DNA from: JAMXLO01 sp963850535
GTDB lineage: Bacteria; Pseudomonadota; Alphaproteobacteria; Acetobacterales; Acetobacteraceae
Assembly: GCA_963850535.1 (NCBI GenBank)
Contig: CAWKMC010000046.1
Location: 34,592 to 98,591 of the forward strand
DNA: 64,000 bases
Reading direction: 5' to 3'
Part shown: in pieces, positions 34,043-43,893 of the stretch
Layout of the letters: each line of letters opens with the position of its first letter
Numbering within the stretch: the stretch's first letter is position 1
Made by a program: the position numbers and the translations under genes
Notes under the pieces: generated by a model
Databases searched by the model: none
What the model was told of the DNA's origin: nothing
What the model saw: the letters and a program-made list of their open reading frames with translations, nothing else

Positions 34043-35053
34043 ATGCAGGTATCTATCTTGGGCGGCGGCGGCTTCCTTGGCCGCAGGCTGGCCGCCCGCC
34101 TGGCACGGGACGGCGAGCTGGGAGGCGCTGCCGTTGCCTCGTTGACGCTGTTCGACCTGGCGGCGCCAGCCGGGCCGGAGGCACCGTTCCCCGTCAGGAC
34201 AGTCGGTGGTGACCTTGTTGATCTCCCACCCGAGGCGATCCCGGAGGGAACTGACGTTATCTTCCACCTGGCGGCCGTCGTTTCGGCGCAGGCGGAGCAG
34301 GATTACGATTTGGGGCGCCGGGTCAATTTGCGAGGCACCGATGCGGTGGTCGATGCCTGCCGCCGCCTTATCGCAGATGGCGGCAAGCCACCCCGCGTCG
34401 TGTTCACCTCCTCCGTAGCGAGCTTTTCCGGCAGTCAGGACGCCGTATTGGCAGACGATGCCAGGCAGATCCCGGCAAACAGCTACGGAGCGCAGAAGGC
34501 GGCAGCGGAACTGATCCTGACCGACGCCACTCGGCGCGGCTTCCTTGATGCAGTTTCTATTCGGCTGCCGACCGTCATTGTCCGCCCCGGTCGGCCCAAC
34601 CGGGCTGCCAGTTCCTTTTTCTCGGCCATCGTCCGTGAGCCCCTGCTTGGGCTGCCTGCCGACCTACCCGTGCCCGACAGTTTCGCAGCGTGGGTGTGCA
34701 GCCCCCGCCGTGCCGTCGAATGGCTACTGCACGCTGCGACCATGGACACGACCAGGATGGGACTGGATCGCGGCGTCAATCCACCTGGCATCAGCACGAC
34801 CATTGCATACCTGCTGCAGGCGCTTGATGAGGTTAAGCCGGAGGCGTCTGGTCTCGTGCGACGCATCGAGGACAAGGAGATCGCCGAAATCGTCGGCCTC
34901 TGGCCCCCGGCATTTGAGGCGGTTCGCGCGGGAACGCTTGGTTTCACGAGTCACGAACCGGTCGTCGAGGTCATCCGGGCCTTCGTGCAGGATGACCTCG
35001 AGGCAACACGCGTCGAGCGCGGTGTGCCAGCGCCGAGTGGATCAGTGGCTTAA
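34043..35053 (+). CDS. denD: D-erythronate dehydrogenase-like NAD-dependent epimerase/dehydratase
   Basis: A 336-residue extended SDR starting MQVSILGGGGFLGRRLAARL, the Rossmann motif GGGGFLG. SYGAQKAAAEL holds the catalytic Tyr-x-x-x-Lys, VVFTSSVASF the Ser, and SIRLPTVIVRPGRPNRAAS plus a C-terminal helical cap match DenD enzymes. DenD oxidises D-erythronate to 2-oxo-tetronate. The other genes of that pathway (kinase OtnK, isomerase OtnI) are not nearby, so the assignment is by similarity only. ATG 34043 follows GGGAGGAC; ATG 34031 is a poorer alternative. Confidence 0.75.
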   Translation: MQVSILGGGGFLGRRLAARLARDGELGGAAVASLTLFDLAAPAGPEAPFPVRTVGGDLVDLPPEAIPEGTDVIFHLAAVVSAQAEQDYDLGRRVNLRGTDAVVDACRRLIADGGKPPRVVFTSSVASFSGSQDAVLADDARQIPANSYGAQKAAAELILTDATRRGFLDAVSIRLPTVIVRPGRPNRAASSFFSAIVREPLLGLPADLPVPDSFAAWVCSPRRAVEWLLHAATMDTTRMGLDRGVNPPGISTTIAYLLQALDEVKPEASGLVRRIEDKEIAEIVGLWPPAFEAVRAGTLGFTSHEPVVEVIRAFVQDDLEATRVERGVPAPSGSVA

Positions 35054-35154
35054 ATTTACCACACCTGAGGACAAAACCGCACAACGACGGTTGATCCTGC
35101 GGCGCACAAGTTCCAAGAAGAGGATCGCTTCGCGCTGCCGGCTGGACGTCGCAC

Positions 35155-37002
35155 ATGTCGACACTTCCTGGCAACTCAACCATCGCGGGTGCCTCAACGG
35201 CCCCGTCCGCGGGGCGAACTGCGTCTGCTCGCTACCACCGTCCTCGTCGCGCATTCGGCGACGCCGTTCTGCACGCGCCGCAAACACTGCGCGCACTGGT
35301 TCGCACCGACGAAGTCTGGCTGGTCGTGCTGTCCGCTTTCGTTGGCAGCTTCGCCGGAATCATGGTTTCGGCGATGACCGAGGCGACGCAGCTGATCCAC
35401 GAGGTGCTGTTCGAGATCGGACCTAACCAGCGTCTGAGCGCGATGGTTGAGCTCGACCCGCTGCGGACGGTGATCGTTCCGACACTTGGTGGTCTGGTGC
35501 TGGGGCTCGCCGGCCTGCTCATCGCGCGTTACCGCCCCCGCCGGGCCGTCGACCCGATCGAGGCGAATGCCCTGTATGGCGGGCGCATGTCGCTAAATGA
35601 CGGGCTGGTGGTCATGGGCCAGACGATCATGTCGAACGGCGTCGGGGCATCCATCGGACTTGAGGCCGGCTACACCCAGATCGGTTCCGCAATCGCGTCG
35701 CGCTTTGGCCGGATGTTCCGCCTGCGCCGCAATGACTTGCGGCTGCTGGTGGGTTGCGGCGCGGCGGGAGCCATCGCGGGCGCCTTCAACGCGCCGCTCA
35801 CCGGAGCATTTTACGCCTTCGAACTCGTTATCGGCACATACACACTCGGCACCTTCGCGCCAGTCGCCGTCGCGTCGATCGTCGCCGTTTCCGTTGTCGA
35901 TGCAATCAGCACCGCACCCTTCGACCTCGCGGTGCAGGTACCTTCGCGCGTTGACATGCTGGACTACATCCCGATCCTCGCCCTCGGCATGCTCTGCGCT
36001 CTGATCGGCATTGCCATTATGCGTGGTGTCACCCTGACCGAGGAGCTGTTTCGTCGCAGCGGCGTTCCGGGTTGGTTGCGCCCATCCATCGGCGGTCTCG
36101 CCGTCGGCCTGCTGGCTTTGATAACGCCGGCCGTGCTGTCCTCTGGCCATGGCGCGCTGGGCATTGTCATCGAGGCGCCCTACTCGTTGTCCCACCTTGC
36201 GATGCTGGTGGTGTTGAAGTCGATCGCCTCGGCGATCTCAATCGGCTCCGGGTTCCGCGGCGGCCTGTTCTTTGCCTCGTTGTTTCTTGGCGCTCTGGTT
36301 GGACGCACTTTTTCCGGCGCCCTCGCCATAGTCAGCACGGCACACGCGGTCTCGCCCGTGGTCTGTGCGCTGGTCGGCATGAGCGGCCTGGCGGTAGCCA
36401 TCATCGGTGGGCCGCTGACGATGGGCTTCCTGGCCCTGGAGAGCACGGGCAGTCTGCCGCTGACTGTCGCAGTGCTCGCCGCCTGCGTCATCTCGGCTCT
36501 GACGGTCCGCAGAACGTTCGGCTATTCCTTCGCCACCTGGCGTTTTCACCTGCGCGGCGAAGCCATTCGCAGCGCGGTGGATATCGGCTGGATGCGCAAT
36601 CTGACCGTTGGCCGAATGATGCGGCGCGAAATGCGGACCGTGCGTGCCGACACGCCCATCGCCGCGTTCAAGCGCGATTTTCCACTCGGGGCGCATCAGC
36701 GCGTGGTGGGGATCGATGAGGACGACCGCTACGCCGGCATCGTGCTGCCGGCCGAGGTGCATGCCGATGCCGATGAGAACCATCACGTCCGCGATCTGCT
36801 GCATTACACCGATACGGTGCTGCTGCCGCAGATGACGATCAAGGAAGCTGTGGCGATGTTCGAAAATGCCGAAAGCGACGCACTCGCGGTGGTGGACAGC
36901 GCCGAATCACGGCGCGTGATCGGGTTGCTCACGGAGCAGTACGCACTTCGCCGCTACAGCGAAGAACTGGATCGTCGCCGGCGCGAACTGTCGGGCGAGT
37001 GA
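35155..37002 (+). CDS. CLC family chloride channel with C-terminal CBS pair
   Basis: A 615-residue membrane protein: about ten hydrophobic segments (residues ~45-450) and a cytoplasmic CBS pair (about 480-600). CLC signatures are modified: the GREGP-type loop reads GASIGLEAGYTQ (Glu kept, Pro lost) and the GxFxP-type loop reads GSGFRGGLFFAS. AFNAPLTGAFYAFELVIGTY and VGMSGLAVAIIGGPLTMGF are conserved. It transports Cl- or another anion, as channel or antiporter. No strong ribosome-binding site is seen before ATG 35155. Confidence 0.85.
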   Translation: MSTLPGNSTIAGASTAPSAGRTASARYHRPRRAFGDAVLHAPQTLRALVRTDEVWLVVLSAFVGSFAGIMVSAMTEATQLIHEVLFEIGPNQRLSAMVELDPLRTVIVPTLGGLVLGLAGLLIARYRPRRAVDPIEANALYGGRMSLNDGLVVMGQTIMSNGVGASIGLEAGYTQIGSAIASRFGRMFRLRRNDLRLLVGCGAAGAIAGAFNAPLTGAFYAFELVIGTYTLGTFAPVAVASIVAVSVVDAISTAPFDLAVQVPSRVDMLDYIPILALGMLCALIGIAIMRGVTLTEELFRRSGVPGWLRPSIGGLAVGLLALITPAVLSSGHGALGIVIEAPYSLSHLAMLVVLKSIASAISIGSGFRGGLFFASLFLGALVGRTFSGALAIVSTAHAVSPVVCALVGMSGLAVAIIGGPLTMGFLALESTGSLPLTVAVLAACVISALTVRRTFGYSFATWRFHLRGEAIRSAVDIGWMRNLTVGRMMRREMRTVRADTPIAAFKRDFPLGAHQRVVGIDEDDRYAGIVLPAEVHADADENHHVRDLLHYTDTVLLPQMTIKEAVAMFENAESDALAVVDSAESRRVIGLLTEQYALRRYSEELDRRRRELSGE

Positions 37003-37029
37003 CCTGCGCAGGGAGGCGCCAACAAGCCG

Positions 37030-38559
37030 ATGAGCAAGCCCGAAGACGTCATTGCCGATCGAACCCGTCCTTACAGCGGCGCCGAGTATATACAATCGCT
37101 GGGGGACGGACGCGAAGTCTACATCGATGGCGAACGTGTCGCCAACGTGACGACGCACCCTGCGCTGCGCAACTCGGTGCGTTCGATCGCTCGCCTATAC
37201 GACGCTCTGCACGATCCGAAGCGTCGTGATGTGCTCACCTGCCGGACCGATACAGGTTCCGCCGGCTACACCCATCGCTTCTTCCGCGTGCCGCGCTCGC
37301 GCGAGGACTTGCGTGGCGCGCAGGCGGCCATCGCGGCTTGGTCGCGGATGACCTACGGCTGGATGGGCCGCACGCCGGACTACAAGGCTGCGTACTCCAA
37401 CACGCTGGGCGGCAACCCTGATTACTACGGCCCGTACGCCGGCAACGCGCGGGCCTGGTACAAGCGCGCGCAGGAAACCGTGCCGTTCATGAACCACGCC
37501 ATCGTCAATCCGCCGATCGACCGCCACAAGCCAGCCGAGCAGGTGAAGGACGTGTATGTTTCGGTGCAGAAGGAGACCGACGCCGGGATCGTGGTGTCGG
37601 GCGCCAAGGTTGTCGCCACGTCCGCAGCAATCACCCATTACAACTTTATGGGCCAGAGCTCGAAGACGGCCACCGAGGATCTGGACATGTCGCTGATGTT
37701 CATGGTGCCGATCGACGCGCCCGGCCTGAAGCTGATCTGTCGCACATCGTACGAGAAGGCGGCGTTGCTGAACGGCTCGCCATACGATTATCCGCTGTCT
37801 TCACGATTCGACGAAAACGATGCGATCTTCATCCTCGACAACGTGTTCGTCCCATGGGAGGACGTGTTCATCTATCGCGACCCTGCGCGTGTGCTGAGCT
37901 TCTATCCGCGTTCGGGATTTATGCACGGGTTTCAGTTCCAGGGATGCACTCGGTTTGCGGTCAAGCTGGACTTCATCTGCGGCCTGCTGGCGAAGGCGCT
38001 GCGTTGCACCGGTGGCGACGAAGCGCGCGGCAACCAGGTGCAGCTTGGAGAAGCAATCGCGTGGCGCAATCTGTTCTGGTCGCTGTCGAACGCTATGGCG
38101 AATGACCCGGATCCATGGGTCGGCGACACAGTGCTGCCGAACCTACGCGCCGGCCTCGCTTACCGCGTCTTCGCGCCGGACGCCTATCCCAGAATCAAGG
38201 ACATCATAGAACGCACCGTCACTTCCGCATTGATCTACCTGCCATCATCGGTGAAGGACTTCGCTAACCCCTCAATTGAGCCGTATCTGCGGCGCTACGT
38301 ACGCGGATCGCACGGCATCGAGTTCAAGGAGCGGATCAAGATCATGAAGCTCCTGTGGGATGCCATCGGCACCGAATTCGGCGGACGACACGAACTGTAC
38401 GAGCGCAATTACGCGGGTGGCTGGGAGGATATCCGCGCCCAGACACTCACTGGCGCTGAGCGCGGTGGCGATCTGAAGTCGATGGAGGAACTGGTCGAGC
38501 AGTGCATGGCCGATTACGACGAGAATGGCTGGACCAACGCGACCTGGGTCAATCCCTGA
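37030..38559 (+). CDS. 4-hydroxyphenylacetate 3-hydroxylase (HpaB) family monooxygenase
   Basis: A 509-residue flavin-dependent oxygenase subunit of the HpaB/PvcC family (E. coli HpaB 520). The N-terminus has YSGAEYIQSLGDGREVYIDG. The core includes ITHYNFMGQSS, DAIFILDNVFVPWEDVFIYR and a C-terminal SHGIEFKERIKIMKLLWDA. It needs a flavin reductase for FADH2, and none is adjacent, though a flavin reductase gene lies at 63 kb. Substrate is a phenol or related aromatic (inference). It follows the CLC gene by 27 bp. Confidence 0.85.
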   Translation: MSKPEDVIADRTRPYSGAEYIQSLGDGREVYIDGERVANVTTHPALRNSVRSIARLYDALHDPKRRDVLTCRTDTGSAGYTHRFFRVPRSREDLRGAQAAIAAWSRMTYGWMGRTPDYKAAYSNTLGGNPDYYGPYAGNARAWYKRAQETVPFMNHAIVNPPIDRHKPAEQVKDVYVSVQKETDAGIVVSGAKVVATSAAITHYNFMGQSSKTATEDLDMSLMFMVPIDAPGLKLICRTSYEKAALLNGSPYDYPLSSRFDENDAIFILDNVFVPWEDVFIYRDPARVLSFYPRSGFMHGFQFQGCTRFAVKLDFICGLLAKALRCTGGDEARGNQVQLGEAIAWRNLFWSLSNAMANDPDPWVGDTVLPNLRAGLAYRVFAPDAYPRIKDIIERTVTSALIYLPSSVKDFANPSIEPYLRRYVRGSHGIEFKERIKIMKLLWDAIGTEFGGRHELYERNYAGGWEDIRAQTLTGAERGGDLKSMEELVEQCMADYDENGWTNATWVNP

Positions 38560-38585
38560 CGGTCACGGCGAACCTGCGGTGTGGC

Positions 38586-38999
38586 TCAACTGAGCTCATA
38601 GCTGCCGCTCCACGTCATCTCCGAATCAGTTGGCGACGTCATCTGCGCCTTGAATGGGCCGCCTCCCGACAGCTTTGCGAGAGATCCAGTCCCGCCGGTG
38701 AAGCGCCACGTGCCTTCAACGGTCGGCGCGTCCGTCATGGAGATCTTCGCTTCGAAGGTTCCGAAGCTGGTATCGCCGTTGGTGTGCACATTATGGAAAT
38801 AGCCGTGCTGTTCACCAGTACCATCGACACTATCGGTCGTGCCGACATAGGTCATCCTTGCGTCATTCCATTGGGGGACGGCGCATTTGTGCTTCCCCAG
38901 CATCATCGCTACGCCGACTTGCCGGTTCATCGGCCCGGGAACTTCCATCGTGGTCTGCGATTGCACTTTGGATGAGCAGGTGCCGTTGAAGTTTGGCAT
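38586..38999 (-). CDS. Hypothetical protein
   Basis: A 137-residue protein starting MPNFNGTCSSKVQSQTTMEV, with a beta-rich, Gly/Thr-rich pattern (GDTSFGTFEAKISM, VEGTWRFTGGTGSLAKLSGG) reminiscent of small lipocalin-like or secreted proteins. No motif recognised. GAGGGGAG lies 12 bp upstream of ATG 38999. An upstream ATG at 39092 (MASGLTLVMTGAHA) would add a signal-like N-terminus, so a longer exported form is possible. It diverges from the MFS gene. Confidence 0.55.
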   Translation of the reverse strand: MPNFNGTCSSKVQSQTTMEVPGPMNRQVGVAMMLGKHKCAVPQWNDARMTYVGTTDSVDGTGEQHGYFHNVHTNGDTSFGTFEAKISMTDAPTVEGTWRFTGGTGSLAKLSGGGPFKAQMTSPTDSEMTWSGSYELS

Positions 39000-39188
39000 C
39001 GTATTGCATCTCCCCTCTTGCACTGTCCTTTTGTGGACGGTTGCTTCGCACGAAGCGTGGGCGCCAGTCATGACAAGTGTCAAGCCAGAAGCCATGCGCG
39101 GGCACGCTTGGCCGAGCTTCGGCAAGACTTCCAGCCGCCTTTCTGCCAGGATGGATCAACAACACGAATTCCGAGGAGGGAAGTGCCT

Positions 39189-40559
39189 ATGAGCCCATCG
39201 GGAGCCGTCGCCTCCTCCGACATTATCACCGGCCCGCTTGAGCAGAGTTATCGCGCGCGGTCTGCTGCATTCCGCGCGGCAAGCAACTCAACGCGCGTCA
39301 CCCGCACGCATTGGCATATCGCCATCGCCAATGGTCTCGGTTGGGGCTTCGATGGCATGGACGGCGTCATCTTCGCACTGATGACACCGCTGATCATCAA
39401 GGATTTCGGCATCACGGTTCCCGAGTACCGAAGTGGCATGCAGATCGCGCTGCTGGTCGGGATTCTGGGTATGTATGTGTGGCCGTGGCTGGCCGATCGC
39501 TATGGCAGGCGCACTTTGCTCGCTGTCAACATCGCGCTGTTTTCGCTGCTGATGCCGATCACCGCGTTGACCACGACCTTCACTGCGTTCGTCGCCGTGC
39601 GCTGTGCGATTTACTTCGCGCTGAATGGCGAGTGGTCGCTGGGCTCGATGCTGGTCGCAGAGACCTGGCCCGCGAGCATGCGCGGCCGCGAAATCGGCAT
39701 CAATCGTGGTACATGGTGCTTCGGTGCCGCGCTAGCCGGTGCGGTCGCTGCGTTCATCATGTCCGAATGGGGCTGGCGAATCGCCTGCGTAATTCCTGCT
39801 GTGGTGGCTTTGCTTGCAGTCTATGTCCGTATTGGATTGCCGGAGTCGCCTTACTGGGTGCGCCTGCAGGATCGGCGGCTACGGATCCGCGAGGCACAAG
39901 CCGCCGACCGACCACTGCTGGCCGCAGACCAGGCATGGCTCGACCGGGCCGCAAAGGCACCGGTTCGTCAACTCTTCCTGCCCGACATGTTGAAGAACAC
40001 CGCAGCAGCGACGTTCATCGCCTGCTGCAGCACCATCATCTATGGCACGGTGGGCGTCTACCTGGCGCAGGAGCGTCATTGGTCCACTGCCACCTACGGT
40101 ACATTCTATATATGGTGGGGACTGGTCGGCTTCCTCGGCCTGTTCTTCGCCGGGCTGATCTCCGACCAGTTCGGGCGGAAACCGGCATTCTATGTCATGC
40201 TGATCGAAGGTGCGGTGTTCCTCACTCTGTGGGTTTTCGCCGAAAGCAACACCGCGCTCTGGATCTACGGATTGTTGTGGAGCATCGGCTTCCTGGGCTT
40301 CTGGGCTCCCAGCATGATCCTGACCGCGGAAATCTATCCCACCCGCATCCGCGGCGTGGGCAACGGATTCTCGTGGGCCGTAGCATGGCTGGTCGGTTTT
40401 GCACTTTGGCCGTTCGTGACCATTGGCATCCAGCAGAGCACCGGATCATTCGCCAAGGCTTTCTTGATCGTGCCGGTGGCGATGCTGTTGATGGGAGTGG
40501 GTATCTGGCTGTTCACGCCGGAGCACAGGGGCAAGGAACTGGATGCGATCGCGATTTAA
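39189..40559 (+). CDS. MFS transporter (AAHS/sugar-acid type)
   Basis: A 456-residue major facilitator with twelve predicted helices. Loop 2-3 motif is ADRYGRRTLLAVN and the second-half copy ISDQFGRKPAFYVML. GWGFDGMDGVIFALMTPLII in helix 1 carries the Asp pair typical of the aromatic acid/H+ symporter and sialic-acid transporter group. ATG 39189 is preceded by GGAGGGAAG. It is next to the HpaB gene, so uptake of an aromatic or acidic substrate is possible. It overlaps the C13 peptidase by 17 bp. Confidence 0.88.
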   Translation: MSPSGAVASSDIITGPLEQSYRARSAAFRAASNSTRVTRTHWHIAIANGLGWGFDGMDGVIFALMTPLIIKDFGITVPEYRSGMQIALLVGILGMYVWPWLADRYGRRTLLAVNIALFSLLMPITALTTTFTAFVAVRCAIYFALNGEWSLGSMLVAETWPASMRGREIGINRGTWCFGAALAGAVAAFIMSEWGWRIACVIPAVVALLAVYVRIGLPESPYWVRLQDRRLRIREAQAADRPLLAADQAWLDRAAKAPVRQLFLPDMLKNTAAATFIACCSTIIYGTVGVYLAQERHWSTATYGTFYIWWGLVGFLGLFFAGLISDQFGRKPAFYVMLIEGAVFLTLWVFAESNTALWIYGLLWSIGFLGFWAPSMILTAEIYPTRIRGVGNGFSWAVAWLVGFALWPFVTIGIQQSTGSFAKAFLIVPVAMLLMGVGIWLFTPEHRGKELDAIAI

Positions 40560-41313
40560 CCTGCAGGGCAGCCATCTCAGACGCTGGCTGGGATGGCTCA
40601 TTGTCGCAGTCGCGCTTGTTCCGATCACAGTCTTCGCTGCTCAGGACGCCGGCGATCGGCTGTTCTATATCGGACTGGCGCTCTACTCGGAGCAGTGGTC
40701 GGAAAACGATGTCGTCGAACTTGGAGACAAGCTGCGCGAAGACAGCCGCTATCAGGTCGTGCCAATGATCGCCAGCAATTTCCGTTCGCATAGCGGCCGC
40801 TTCCCCATTGCCGACGATGCGACCATCCTCTCCTTCGTGCGCACAGCGGCAGCGCAGGCTGCGCCCCAGGACGTAATATTTGTGCACATCAGCACGCATG
40901 GCGCCCCATACGAGCTGGCGCGCAGAATCGGCGAAGGAGAGACAACAGGGCTGAGTTCGCGCGAGCTTACGCGTATCCTTGCGCCGCTCGCCGGTCGTCC
41001 CACGATCATCGTTATCTCCGCCTGCTACTCAGGTTCGTTCATCCGCGACTTGCGCGGTCCTCGCCGGATCATCCTGACGGCGGCGCGCGCTGATCGCAGT
41101 TCGTTTGGCTGCGGGGCGGGAAACCGCCACACATTGTTCGGCGAAGCCGAGCTGAATGCGTTCAGTGAATCGGACAGCAGCCTGCGCCAGATCTTCACTG
41201 CCATACGACGCAACGTAGCCGGCATGGAACGCCAACAACATTTTCCCGCATCCCAGCCACAGGTCTCAGTCGGAGCCGATGTTGGCGATCTCTACGATGC
41301 GCCAGTGTTTTGA
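40543..41313 (+). CDS. C13 (legumain-like) cysteine peptidase, exported
   Basis: A 256-residue protein with an N-terminal signal/anchor (LGWLIVAVALVPITVFAAQD) and the caspase/legumain-fold dyad: His in FVHISTHGAPY and Cys in IISACYSGSFI. The order strand-His-Gly ... Ala-Cys-Tyr-Ser-Gly and the downstream TAARADRSSFGCG match bacterial C13-family proteins. Target unknown. ATG 40543 lies inside the MFS gene's end, so the protease is probably translated from the same message. Confidence 0.8.
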   Translation: MRSRFNLQGSHLRRWLGWLIVAVALVPITVFAAQDAGDRLFYIGLALYSEQWSENDVVELGDKLREDSRYQVVPMIASNFRSHSGRFPIADDATILSFVRTAAAQAAPQDVIFVHISTHGAPYELARRIGEGETTGLSSRELTRILAPLAGRPTIIVISACYSGSFIRDLRGPRRIILTAARADRSSFGCGAGNRHTLFGEAELNAFSESDSSLRQIFTAIRRNVAGMERQQHFPASQPQVSVGADVGDLYDAPVF

Positions 41314-41322
41314 GTGGCCGGA

Positions 41323-42474
41323 TCAGCGCAACGGCCGGAAGAACTCGCGGATCTCTTTCGCCAGTAGCTCGGGCTGCTCCATCGCCGCAAAGTGGCCGCC
41401 GCGCGACATCACGGTCCAACGGCGGATATCGCTATAGGTCTTCTCGGCGAGCGATCGCGGCGGTCGTAGGATCTCATGCGGGAACTCGGAGTAGCCGGTC
41501 GGGACGGAGATCTTGCCACCTTCGGGGATGGGCCACGGCCGATGCGTACGGAAATAATAAGGAAAGAATGACGAACCTATTGCACCCGTAAACCAGTAGA
41601 GACTGATGTTGGCGAGCAACCGATCACGAGCAAAAACACTTTCTACGTCGCCGTTGCAGTCAGACCAAGCGCGGAACTTTTCCACGATCCAGGCGGCCAG
41701 CCCCGCTGGCGAATCAGTCAGACCGAAGCTTAGCGTCTGCGGGCGCGTACCCTGGATCCATTGGTATCCGGTCTCCTCCCTCAACCAGTGTGCCAATTGA
41801 TCGAGATAGGTGCGCTCTTGGGATGTTGGATTGGCCAGCATGGTCGTCTCACGCCGTACCGCAAGCAGATTGACATGGATGCCGATCAGCTTGTCCGGAT
41901 GCGCATAGCCCATGCGGGACGCGGTGATGCCACCCCAATCCCCGCCTTGTGCCGCAAACTGCCGATAACCCAACGTCTCGGTCATAAGGTCGGCCAGGCA
42001 ATCGGCGATCTCTTCGATACCGAAGCGCTTCTGGCCAGGACGGAACGATAGGCCGTAGCCCGGCAGCGACGGAGCGACGACAGTGAATGCATCGGCGGGA
42101 TCGCCACCAAACCGCGCCGGGTCGGTCAGACGTGGAATGAGTTCGATAAACTCGAACACCGAGCCGGGCCAACCATGCATGAGCAGCAATGGGTACGGCT
42201 TCGGCCCCTGCCCCGGCACATGCAGGAAGTGGAGATCGATGTCGTGCAACGGCGCCTTAAACTGGGGAAACGCGTTCAGCCGCGCTTCTTCGGCACGCCA
42301 GTCAAAGCTGGAGCGCCAGTATGCAACCAATTCTCGGAGGTAGTTGACATTGGTACCGTCCGCCCATGGCTCGCCAGGCGCCTGATCCGGAAAGCGAGTC
42401 CGGCTCAGGCGTTCGCGAAGGTCGGCAATCGCTGCCTCTGGAACGTTCAGTGTAAATGGTTCCGGCGCTGCCAT
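41323..42474 (-). CDS. Epoxide hydrolase (alpha/beta fold, EHN domain)
   Basis: A 383-residue epoxide hydrolase. The N-terminal EHN domain (TLNVPEAAIADLRERLSRTR) is followed by the alpha/beta hydrolase core: oxyanion motif HGWPGS, nucleophile Asp in QGGDWGGITAS, and the catalytic His in MSRGGHFAAMEQP. Length and layout match microsomal-type bacterial epoxide hydrolases. About 50 bp separates it from the LLM gene upstream on the same strand. Confidence 0.88.
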   Translation of the reverse strand: MAAPEPFTLNVPEAAIADLRERLSRTRFPDQAPGEPWADGTNVNYLRELVAYWRSSFDWRAEEARLNAFPQFKAPLHDIDLHFLHVPGQGPKPYPLLLMHGWPGSVFEFIELIPRLTDPARFGGDPADAFTVVAPSLPGYGLSFRPGQKRFGIEEIADCLADLMTETLGYRQFAAQGGDWGGITASRMGYAHPDKLIGIHVNLLAVRRETTMLANPTSQERTYLDQLAHWLREETGYQWIQGTRPQTLSFGLTDSPAGLAAWIVEKFRAWSDCNGDVESVFARDRLLANISLYWFTGAIGSSFFPYYFRTHRPWPIPEGGKISVPTGYSEFPHEILRPPRSLAEKTYSDIRRWTVMSRGGHFAAMEQPELLAKEIREFFRPLR

Positions 42475-42525
42475 GAGCGTTATCCTAACCTCCCCTAGAG
42501 TTGGCGGCCGCCTTCTCCGATCCCA

Positions 42526-43680
42526 TCAACGCCGGAAGTGCGGCATCACCTCGGCAGTCACGCGGCGGTACTGGTCGAGCATGATCGCCTCGGGCGTACC
42601 CATGGGCGTCGACACGTTGATGTGCTCCAGTCCCGGATAGCGCGCCTCGAGGTTCTTCAGGAAAGCGACGAGCTCATCGGACGTGCCAGCGAACCAGCCA
42701 CCCAGGTTGATGTAGTGTTCGACCTTTGGCACTCCCGACTCGTACCACCCGCCGCGCCTGGCCACGGCGGCAACTTGGTCTTTGGTCATTCCCGGCATGA
42801 AGCCAAGGGGCGCAAACATTTTGGCGTGTTCTTCGTACAGCGGGACGATCTCCTTCAACGCCTGCTGCTTGCTATCGGCCAGGTGGATGACGATTCCGAT
42901 CATCAGGTTCTCGCCCAGCTTCCAGTCCTTGCCGGCACGATGTGCAGCCTCCTGGAACGCGGTGATCGGCCCCTGCTCCATGGTTGCTGCGCCGCCACCG
43001 ACGGCGCCCTTGATATTGTGCTTCACCATGAAGTCGAGCCCGCGAGCAGATGCGCTGACGACCGGCTGCCAGCACTCCACCGGCAGGTGGATTGGCCGCG
43101 GCACCAGCGTCAGGTCCTTCAAGGTATAGCCGCGATACGGCACCTCGGGTGGCAGGGTGTAGTGTTTGCCCTTATGCGAGAAGCGCTCGTTATCGAACGA
43201 CTTAAAGATGATCTCGACCTGCTCTTCGAACAATTCGCGATTGGCGTTCTGATCCAGCATCGGCGCGCCAAACACTTCCACCTCGCGCGTGTGATAGCCG
43301 CGGCCAACGCCGAAGATCGTGCGCCCTTTGGTCATGATGTCGGCGGTGGCAAAATCCTCGGCCAGACGCAGCGGGTGCCACATCGGCGCGATGTTGAAGC
43401 CGCAGCCGATCTTGAGGTTCTTGGTGAGGTGGCACAGATGAACCGCTGCCATCAGCAGGTTCGGGATGACCTCGTAGCCCTCCTGCTGGAAGTGGTGCTC
43501 GGCCAACCACAACGTTTCCCAACCGCCCTCGTCCATCACCTTCGCGATGGCTTCGGTCTTGGCGAAGACGCTCGCCAGATGGGAATTGGAGAAACGGCGT
43601 TCGTTCGCCGGGGTCGCGTCCTGCCCACGATCGGGCAAATCCACATGGCCGGCATAGACGGTGGCAAATTTCCTGATCAT
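42526..43680 (-). CDS. LLM class flavin-dependent oxidoreductase
   Basis: A 384-residue luciferase-like monooxygenase. The N-terminal strand/helix pattern, WLAEHHFQQEGYEVIPNLLM, KIGCGFNIAPMWHPLRLAED and TIFGVGRGYHTREVEVFG are typical. It uses reduced flavin supplied by a reductase. With the epoxide hydrolase downstream it suggests oxidation of an alkene, ketone or terpenoid (inference). Intact. Confidence 0.85.
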   Translation of the reverse strand: MIRKFATVYAGHVDLPDRGQDATPANERRFSNSHLASVFAKTEAIAKVMDEGGWETLWLAEHHFQQEGYEVIPNLLMAAVHLCHLTKNLKIGCGFNIAPMWHPLRLAEDFATADIMTKGRTIFGVGRGYHTREVEVFGAPMLDQNANRELFEEQVEIIFKSFDNERFSHKGKHYTLPPEVPYRGYTLKDLTLVPRPIHLPVECWQPVVSASARGLDFMVKHNIKGAVGGGAATMEQGPITAFQEAAHRAGKDWKLGENLMIGIVIHLADSKQQALKEIVPLYEEHAKMFAPLGFMPGMTKDQVAAVARRGGWYESGVPKVEHYINLGGWFAGTSDELVAFLKNLEARYPGLEHINVSTPMGTPEAIMLDQYRRVTAEVMPHFRR

Positions 43681-43893
43681 GTTGGCACCTCGCTATCAGC
43701 CGCCGTAGAACCTATCGTCGCCAAGGTATTGGCGTCGACAATCGCCATCGGCGGGGAAAACGCAGTCTGGGCCACCCAGTTCACGTTGCCGCGCCGACCG
43801 TACCTTTGCCATCATCCGCCATCAGAACGTAGAGCATAAGGGATCATCTGCAGCGTCGTCTTCTTGGCATCCGCGTCCATCACACTCTCCCGG

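Noticed and set aside
42538..43839. 433-codon plus-strand gene
   Set aside because: It is the antisense shadow of the LLM oxidoreductase, which has clear family motifs.
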